Assembly (NCBI GenBank): GCA_001939145.1
Contig: LSRX01000501.1
Location: 319,932-383,931, forward strand
Direction: 5' to 3'
DNA length: 64,000 bases
From: Symbiodinium microadriaticum
Taxonomy: Eukaryota; Sar; Dinophyceae; Suessiales; Symbiodiniaceae
In this document: piece by piece, positions 56,801 through 64,000 of the stretch
How positions within the stretch are numbered: position 1 is the stretch's first letter
How the letters are laid out: the number at the start of each line of letters is the position of its first letter
Made by a program: the position numbers and the translations under genes
The notes under the pieces: generated by a model
Databases searched by the model: none
What the model saw: the letters and a program-made list of their open reading frames with translations, nothing else
Told to the model about the DNA's origin: nothing

Positions 56801-58600
56801 TCCCACGAGAGAAGCAGCGACTTTGTGGACAGATGTCCTCTTGGAGGACCCAACAGCTCTCTGGACTGAAAAACCCACTACCGTTTCGCGGCTAACTTCG
56901 ACGTGGAGGTGCTGCCGTTCTTGGGCTTCTTCACTGCCTTTCCTGTTCGGCATCTGAGAGCCGCCACACAGAAGTAAGCCAAGCGGAAGACAATAGCCTG
57001 CCATGCCCGGACTTTGCTGAAGCCGTCAGGATCGGAGTTAAACTGGGCAAGAGTGCCTCTTACGAAAGCCAAGAAGCAATGCCAACCAAAATGCTGCAAT
57101 CACGGTCGAGTTCTCGCTCTGGCGTGATGTTCTTCGCGACGGATCGCGAGATCGACGTCAAAACCTTGCTTCAAAATGGTGCAGTGGAGCCGCTAGTTAG
57201 ACTATGTCAGATTTTTACTCACAGCAGTACAAGGACCGCCGTCAGGCAGCTTGCTCGCCGGTGACGCCCCAACATTCCAGCTCGTTGAGACCGGGGCAAC
57301 TAAAGCCACGAGGGCTGTCATCTAACACTGCTCCGGCAAACGTCGTCGCGTGCATCTCTGCATTGACGATTGCCTCGTGAAAGTCTGTGTGGGAAACATG
57401 ATGCCGTGGTTGCGCTACAACCTAAGACTGACGAAGGGATGCGTTTGTCAGCATTCACTTGTGGGCGCGCAAGCACTGAAAACACTGCTTTGAAGTTTCT
57501 CGCGCGACATGCGAGACAGGCAACTTTGCCCGATCTTGAGCCACGCCAAAAAGCAGCTGAGCCTAGCCCTGAAAGCAGTCAAGCAGTGCAAGCAGGTAAT
57601 CAAGCCCAAAACTGCCAAGAAAAGGGCTGGAGCACACTCCAGCACTCCTGAGCTCCCATATGAGGAGCCATCTGGGTGCAAAGAAAATGACAAGGTTGAA
57701 CCTTACTGAGAACTGAAGTACGCCGGGTCAGAAGGCCAAAGCCTGAGATAGAGCACGAAGAAAATGCCAGCAATCCGTCGCGTAAAGAACTGTGCACCAC
57801 TGTGAACCTTTACAGCGGGCAGGTCACACAGCGACGCGACACCTCGTGTAGGATGCGACATCGACAAATCAAGCTGCAGCCCTGCCTTCGCAGAACTGTT
57901 AGTTGGACCTTAGTTGGAGCCTACTGAGGGAGCGAACATCGACACATTCACAAACGAGACCTCTGCAGGAACGCCTGCATGCTTAGTTCGTGCAGGGCAA
58001 GCCGTGCCCGTCAGCTGTACAGGCGTCTGCTCAACAGCTGTAGCCAAATTGTAGCGACGACCGGGAAAGACCGCAATCTCCATGTTTTTACACCAGGAAA
58101 AACTGCCCCGAAATCTGTGGAAAGAGCTGGGCCCCGAAACGGGACGGCCGGCTCACTAGCGCATCGGCTCCCTGATTGGGGCCGCAAAGCAGAGTCGGCA
58201 TCCAAACTTCCAGGTCTGTGCTTTCGGCGGGGCGTTTGTGCTGCGAGGAGATTGATACAAGTCAGCGATGACATGGCACCACTGCTTTGGGCCCCTTGGC
58301 TCGCTGCACCTGCTTGAGAGGGCACTGGCCAAAGTGGCAGGAGCCGGAGTGCACACACCATGGCACCAAGTCCAAGCTTGTCCAACACTTCCATGCCGAA
58401 AAACTGAAACCACCATAGGGGCTGCACCCTTGCACAGACTGCAATTTACCAAGTATTATAAAAAGCACTGCGAAAGATCCTCACTTATTGAAGTGAAGAA
58501 AGGCCGAAGCAGGTGGCAGTGAGGGTCAGCAACCACTAACATGGCAGGTAACGTTAAAATGCCCCGCTAACAAGATAGGATCGAACCGTGACCTTGCGAA
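53850..58600. other. Stretch without a recognised gene
   Basis: Exon-like minus pieces occur at about 55.09-55.03 kb (FPTPEIENVAFAAILNIEMG), 57.06-56.88 kb (listed separately) and 58.45-58.36 kb (CSLCKGAAP and a later WCHGVC, possibly zinc binding). A plus frame at 57.51-57.71 kb has a lysine-rich stretch. None allows a gene call. The first exon of phytochelatin synthase should lie at the left end. Confidence 0.3.
56881..57060 (-). CDS. Exon-like frame with basic tail, unknown
   Basis: The minus frame reads FNSDPDGFSKVRAWQAIVFR, a hydrophobic stretch (LAYFCVAAL) and a Lys/Ser-rich tail ending in a stop at 56881. It looks like the last exon of a membrane-associated protein. No family is recognised. 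Confidence 0.35.
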
Positions 58601-58603
58601 ACA

Positions 58604-58696
58604 GGGGAGAGAAGTAGAGAGAGGGAGAGAGGGAGGGAGAGAGAGAGAGAGAGAGAGCGCGCGCGCGCGAGCAAGCGAGAGCGAGAGACAGAGAAA
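58604..58696. repeat. GA/GC-rich microsatellite
   Basis: (GA)n with GGGA interruptions passes into (GC)5 and back to GA. The GC part can adopt Z-DNA and the purine part triplex DNA in principle. It is intergenic. Confidence 0.9.
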
Positions 58697-58719
58697 GCTT
58701 AACACAAAAAAGGGGTCAC

Positions 58720-59204
58720 GTTCCAAGCAACAGTACTGATACAAACGGAATTAAGCGTCTCATCTGTTCCTACATGGGTTCTCTGTTTTTGAAGAGATGT
58801 GCACTCGGGTTGGGTAGAGGAGGTAGGACTGCAGTCAACGACAGCGTCAGAGAAAGCAGAGCAGCCCACCAAAAGCGCATCAAGTCCACAGTGAGGAGCC
58901 GGTGAGGCCCTATAAGGCATCCAGCCAAGAAGCCCTGCACACAACTGAATGATGGGTCTTTAGGTCGCATTGCAATCCGGAAAACCTGCCAAAGACGGCG
59001 ACAACTTCTATTCAGTAACTGAGCTAGGTGAAGTACTTGGGCGTCCTTTCAGCTGGAACCTGGACTACAGCATCGCCAGGAGTCTGAAGCTCGGACAAGA
59101 CAGCCTTGCGGGCGGGTGGTACACTTCGACTCACGTTCGACAGGCCCAACGATACTATCAGCATTAGCATCGTCCTGAATCTGATTGTGGTGGAAAAAAT
59201 GCCA
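58720..59204. other. Stretch without a recognised gene
   Basis: A plus frame at 58.97-59.17 kb (DGDNFYSVTELGEVLGRPFS) and a hydrophobic minus frame at about 58.9 kb have some coding character, but no family can be named. Confidence 0.3.
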
Positions 59205-60606
59205 AAAATCGAGGGTGAGGCATCAACAAAACTAAATAGGCATCAAAAAAACTAGACCGGAGAATCAAAAAAAACTTACAATAAGCATCAAAAAAACTTC
59301 AGCACTAAAATAAGCATCAAAACAAACTTCAGCACTAAAATGAGCATCAAGAATAACAAATAGATTAAATCAAAATGAAGCACTGAACTAAGCTTTAAAA
59401 AGGTAATCTTAGGATATGCGGCGCCCGACTTTCGCCAGTCGCTGTTGCTCCAGGCAACAAAACCCCAGTTTGAGTGCATCTAACCGGATCATGACAGCAT
59501 CACCAGTAGGCAGCAATAGCTCCAACAGCGAAGACAGCAAAATGGAAAGCATTGCGAAATCCCGTGACACCAATCGGACGAATATCGTGGCTCCCATTGG
59601 GGCAGCTTTGCATCAAGCGTCTCAGTAAAACAAAGCTATAGGCCCCTACGTCAAAGGAGTTTAGGCCATTGATTTCCGGGCGCCCGGGTTCGGGCGTGCC
59701 ACCGAAACAAAACTGCCCCAAAACGATTTCAGCGTCGCACCCCTAGACAAGAGTGCCAACAATGAATCAAGAATCCCAACAACAACACAATGACTCGGGG
59801 TGCTGGTTACGATTTGCTTGTCTTCTTGTCTTGTTGTTGTTGATGTGTTATTGCTTTCATTGTCGTTGTTGATTTTTGTACGTTCTAGTTGCTTTTTTTT
59901 GTTTTTTCTTTCGTGGTTTTTTGTTTTTAGCACTATTCCTGGTGATGTTGCTGTTATTTCGCTTTCGACTTCTCTGGTAGTCTTTCTTGCGCTTCCTTTA
60001 GCTGTTCCTTCTTCTCTCTTTTTGTACTTACGTGTTTTGTCTTAGTTATTTTGCTGTTTGCTGGCGTTTGGTTTTTTCTTGCTTCCGTTCACTATTGTGT
60101 TTAGTTGGCGATTGTTTTTACGTCTATTTCCCTGCTTCCTTACGTCCTTCCCTTATGTCTGTCTTTATGTCTCTCTTTCGCTTTGTCGTTTCCTTTTTCT
60201 TGATTTCTGTCTTTCTTCATTTCCCTTTTCCCTTTCTTCTGTCTTTCCTTCGTTCGTTCTGTCTTTCTTTCTTTCTTTCTGTCTCGCTTTCCTCTTTCCT
60301 CTTTCTTTTTTGATTTCTTTCTGTCTCTCTTTCCGCATTCTTTCTTTATGTCGTGCTTTCCTCCTTCTTTCTTTCTTCCTTTCTTTCTGTTGTTCTTTCT
60401 TTGTTTCTTTATTTCTTTCTCTTTCATGTGTTCTTTCTTTCTGTCTTTCTTTCTTTCTGTCGTTCTGCTGTTTCTGTCTTTCTGGCTTTCCGTCAGTCTT
60501 CCGGGATACCCACGTAGTTTTTTTTGATGCCTATTTAGTTTTTTGATGCCTATTTAATTTTTTGATGCCTATTTAGTTTTTTGTTTAAGGCCTCTCCCAA
60601 AATCGA
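59205..60606. mobile_element. Non-autonomous DNA transposon with TIRs and 8-bp target duplication
   Basis: An element of 1386 bp (59213-60598) begins GGGTGAGGC and ends GCCTCTCCC. The inverted ends continue inward: left AACAAAACTAAATAGGCATC, right its near complement. Both ends are flanked by the identical octamer AAAATCGA (59205-59212 and 60599-60606), a target-site duplication. Both ends carry repeated subterminal units (AGGCATCAAAAAAACT type, about six on the left and three on the right). The interior has a T/C-rich tract of about 650 bp and no transposase-like frame. Eight-bp duplications are typical of hAT, P and Merlin-like elements; which applies is open. Confidence 0.8.
59820..60525. 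repeat. Long pyrimidine-rich (TTTC/TTCC) tract inside the transposon
   Basis: The plus strand is almost purely T and C with CTTT and CTTTCTGT units from about 60160 to 60480. The open frames here (Phe/Leu/Ser-rich on plus, Lys/Arg/Glu-rich on minus) are artefacts of composition. Confidence 0.9.
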
Positions 60607-60868
60607 GATTGAGCCTCCACACATTTCCGGAACACCTCAAAACCTTTTCAAGCTGAGATAAATAAATGAGTTTCGTTTGCAGGGGCTCGAGTGGACCTGG
60701 AGTGGTTTGTCTGGCAATCTGTCAAGCTGGCATTTTTGAATGAAGCAAAACTGCCAACGCGGGTGCAGGGGAAGCGTCCGGAATGACAAACATAAACCAC
60801 GTGGCAACCACCTACGTCAAGAGCCACATATTGACTGTATGAACCCCATGGATTCCATGGATCTGCAC

Positions 60869-63800
60869 CTTGATGGACCACTTCATGGGCGAAGCAATCG
60901 CGAACACCCGCAACGGCCAAACAACATCCTCCTCGGGTACCTGAGGAAACAGGGGCTGCTCGGGTGCAGAGGCTTAGAGCAAACCGGAGGTCTGGAGCTC
61001 CATCCCCACGAAGCCTGTAAGCCCTGTAAGGAATGTGCGCAGTAGTTCATTGAGTTCAATGAATCGGCCTCCTTTAAACTCCTGCACTGACAAGACACGA
61101 GAACGCCAGCAAAGAGAAAGCTGGCGAACCAGAGGCAAATCACCTGGCCCACTTGATGAAACCCCAAGGGGATGTGCAAAACTTCCTATCCAAATCCACA
61201 TGTAGCATGAAGCGGGCAGCTTCCTTCTTCCACGGAGAGCAGGGGAACCAGGGGCGGCAGGCGACATTAGCATCTTCATGTTTGTCGGACACAGGTGATT
61301 ATAGCCATGACGGATCGATGGGCTTTCTAGTCCTGTCCGATCGGGAACGGGCTCCGTTTGCGAAAACACAGGTACAAGTAGCAGGGGATCAAGGTCTACG
61401 GAAATCACTCTGCAACTCGCGCAGCATTGCGGCAATTTGCCGTATTTTGGAGTGCAATGACGCCCTCTGCAGAAGTCACATGCCGGAAGGGAGCATTCCC
61501 TTAGCATTGTCGCAGATTGTAGCAACTTGGACAGCAGCTAGGCACAAACGGAATTCACATTGTTTGAGCACGACCCAGCCTGGAATAGGCCCAGAAGGGG
61601 ATGACTGAAGGTCACCGCAAACAGCTGCGCGGCGCAGTCAAAGAAGAACAGCAGCAACGAGTGCCTGGGGCTCAAGGAACCACTACACAGGTTCTCTGTG
61701 CGTTCTGGGTGATAAGCTACTAGTACGGGACAACCTTCTACATGCCTAGTGGACCTTGAGGAATGCATGCAGGCTTGCAACAGCATCGAAAATCTACCGA
61801 GATGCACGAGCAAAACCTCCGGGTAGGCATCCCAGTTCCAGCCGCACATGCCGTACCCGCTGATCGTCAAGGCTGTGGCACTGAGAACAACCAGCATTGG
61901 GATCTGTATCAGGTGCTGAGCGATGAGGTATGAGCCTGGGATCGGCCCAGGAGGCTTACAAGTACTGCTTTGCTGAAGCGGAGGACAGCTAAGATCGGTG
62001 TCGGGAAAACAAAAACTTCCTCTGCGCATGGAGGGCTGAGCCGGTACATGCCTGACTTGACCTCGCGCTTCACAGCCACAAACTCCATGTTCTGTGCGAG
62101 GCAGGTCGACAGCGACATGCAAGAGGGCACCCCGATGTGCCTGGTAGTAATCACAAATGCATCGACTGCGGCACACAACCATCTTTCTACTATCGACCAC
62201 AAAGGTACGCAAAACAATGAAAATCGAGAACCAGCCGACCACCTCATTCCCTTAAATTCTTAAACATGCGACCATAGAAGTAGCCACATGCGCTGAAGGA
62301 TCTGGGTTTGAGTGCGCTCGCGGGACTTGAGGTAGACTATGGAGAAGAAGATGCACGAGAGAAGGAAGACCACCATGCGGCTCACGTACATTGTTGGGTC
62401 CCGGATCGCCAGCAACACCAGCCGCCGAAAGAGCACCCAAACCTGTTCAGGTATAGACAAGCTTCGCTACATAGGCATGCAATCGAACCCATGGTCAGAA
62501 GACATGATTTCACACATGTAGCAGTAATTGGCCGACGAACCGCGCTCAGCACTAACCCACCTCGACGAGCAAGTGCTGGCCTGCGTGCATTTTAATGTCG
62601 GCATCCAAATCAAAGGAGCCGCTCCCGACCCGCAAGGGTTGCGACTCCCAGGCTGTCAAGACCTTCTCCACTGCCTCTTGCGAGGTGAAATCTGCATTGA
62701 TAGAGTCTAGAAAGAAATCCGCTGGATTTTCGTGGTCCGGAATCGAAAAGCCGAGTTTTTGAAAATGCTCCACAGCATCCTCCACCTGCCCTGAATAGGC
62801 GACACGGCCACCAGAGAGAAGCAACAACTTGTCGAATCCTTTGAAGATCCGTGCGGAAGGCTGGTGGATCGTGCAGGCAATGATTACATCTTCACTGCGT
62901 GCCAGTTCCTGGAGAAACTTGGTGATGCTGGCGGCCGATGCCGCATCCAGGCCAGAGGTGACCTCATCCAGGAACACCACAAGCGGGTTTTTCATGAAAG
63001 CCACAGCCAGGCTCAGGCGACGCCGCTGGCCGCCGGAAAGCCCCTTGATGTACTCGTTGCCGACGCGTGTGTGGCGGCAAGACTGGAGCCCCATCGTCTC
63101 GAGGATTCCATCGGCCCTTGCACGCCTTTCGGATGTGCTTACCCTTAGGAAGAAGTCAGCTGCGAACTGCACGGTCTCGTGGCAGGTCAGGAAGGGCCAT
63201 CCCTGATCATGCTGCGGCACATGTGTGCAGTACTGCTTGAACACTTCTGGTGTCATGGCCCTGCCATTGAGGTCTACATAGCCAGTCCTGCTACCGCTGG
63301 ACCCCTCCAGGGTTAGAAGGTCCATGAAGGTAGTTTTGCCGGCCCCAGAAGGTCCCATGACGGCAAGAGTTTGACCAGACTGCCTCAAGCAAATGGTGCT
63401 CGGCAACAGGAAGTCTATATCTCAACTCAACAAGCGTGCAGTCGAGAGGCATAGACAGCGACACATTTCGCACAATGTCCTTGCTGGCTGTCACTTTGCC
63501 CCACCGGCGCTTCTTCACAGTGAAGGTCGCTTTCGTCACATTCCTGAGCACGAACACAGGCTGGGAAGTGCTGAAGTGTTGATTGAACGTTGCCTGTTGA
63601 CAGGTCTAAGTCTAGTCACGACCAAACCAAGTATTGGCAAAACAAGCCATGGAGCAACGTGACCCGACCCATCGGCTGAGCCAGCTCTTTCTCGTCGGCA
63701 CTTCGAACCGTCTGAACTATGACATCGCCGTGTCTTGGATCACTTTCGTCCACTATCCATGCAGTTTTCGTCGGCTCACTTTCATGTGGATGTTGCATGT

Positions 63801-63957
63801 CTGTACCAGGAAAGAAAGCTTGCGCTGAACCTTCTTGCGCGGAAGGGAAGACAGGGAAGGGGTCGCCATCTGTGCCATCCATGCGGATGCACGTCGAGTT
63901 CAACTCTGACTGCGGCTGGAGCACCTCTCCCTTGAGGAGACATGCTGCAGACATCAT
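60869..63957 (-). CDS. ABCG-type half transporter
   Basis: A membrane ABC transporter with the ATPase domain first, then six membrane helices; it exports lipids or xenobiotics in known relatives. Exon 63560-63432 starts the ATPase domain (VFVLRNVTKATFTV). Exon 63379-62561 carries Walker A (GPSGAGKTT), signature (LSGGQRRR), Walker B (VVFLDEVTSGLD) and the switch His (IHQPS). Exon 62442-62273 has VLFRRLVLLAIRDPTMYVSR and the first helix. The exon from 62140 has HIGVPSCMSLSTCLAQNMEF and AVKREVKSGMY. The exon from 61935 has SYLIAQHLIQIPMLVVLSAT. Exons 61143-61099 (VICLWFASFLFAGVL) and 60940-60869 (VPEEDVVWPLRVFAIASPMK) follow. Four solved introns are GT-AG, the shortest 52 nt. A possible N-terminal exon lies at 63.96-63.62 kb. 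The last helix was not found and may lie beyond the transposon. Confidence 0.9.
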
Positions 63958-64000
63958 GCTGGCGGCTTATCATGCATCTCTTATACAGAGAGCATCATCG

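Noticed and set aside
58570..58600. tRNA-like B-box (GGTTCGATCC on the minus strand)
   Set aside because: The flanking bases do not form a T-stem and no acceptor or anticodon arm can be drawn.
60032..60546. Long Phe/Leu/Ser-rich frames suggesting a membrane protein
   Set aside because: They are translations of the pyrimidine-rich tract inside the transposon; the minus-strand equivalent is Lys/Glu/Arg-rich for the same reason.
1..64000. CRISPR arrays, bacterial operons, ribosome binding sites
   Set aside because: No regularly spaced short repeats; gene structure with introns shows nuclear eukaryotic DNA, so bacterial signals do not apply.

Overview
The window looks like nuclear DNA of a dinoflagellate. 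Genes are sparse and cut into many small exons. The introns I could solve are mostly 50-330 nt, and many begin with GC or GA instead of GT but end in AG, usually followed by G. One small gene stands as a near-identical head-to-tail array, and every gene I recognise lies on the minus strand, as in dinoflagellate unidirectional gene clusters. Base composition and these traits would fit a Symbiodinium-like alga, but the species is inference. A run of 44 N marks an assembly gap at 6359-6402. Coordinates below are window positions; minus-strand genes run from high to low numbers.

Layout, in minus-strand reading order from the right. An ABCG-type half transporter (about 63.96-60.87 kb) is followed by a 1.39 kb DNA transposon with terminal inverted repeats and an 8-bp target duplication (59.2-60.6 kb). 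A phytochelatin synthase gene with its full catalytic triad lies at 53.85-52.25 kb. A RING-H2/PHD protein lies at about 48.2-46.4 kb. A many-exon Hrq1/MrfA-family DNA helicase covers 43.4-36.0 kb, from the ATP-binding motif to the C-terminal zinc domain. A 109-bp foldback palindrome sits at 34.64-34.75 kb. Three tandem 947-bp units each carry one 149-residue, probably mitochondrial membrane protein (29.97-27.56 kb). A double-BTB protein with discoidin-like repeats (26.42-24.16 kb) and a capsular-polysaccharide-synthesis-type glycosyltransferase (about 22.0-20.9 kb) follow. A voltage-gated cation channel with a calcium-binding EF-hand covers 13.70-8.25 kb, possibly starting as far up as 16.4 kb. 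Inside one of its introns sits an intronless PDZ/SH3-like reading frame interrupted by a stop codon, probably a retrocopy. A small secreted-type protein lies at 1.1-0.6 kb.

The genes do not form a metabolic pathway. They are unrelated housekeeping, transport, signalling and repair genes sharing one transcription direction. Such clusters are thought to be transcribed as long precursors and resolved by spliced-leader trans-splicing (known biology; the leader itself is not seen here apart from one doubtful relic).

The stretches between these genes (about 1.5-8.2, 14-20.8, 30-36, 43.4-46.4, 48.2-52.2 and 54-58.6 kb) hold short open frames, several exon-like minus-strand pieces of unknown function and purine-rich microsatellites. 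Splice models were made by hand from frame continuity and family motifs; they have no transcript support.
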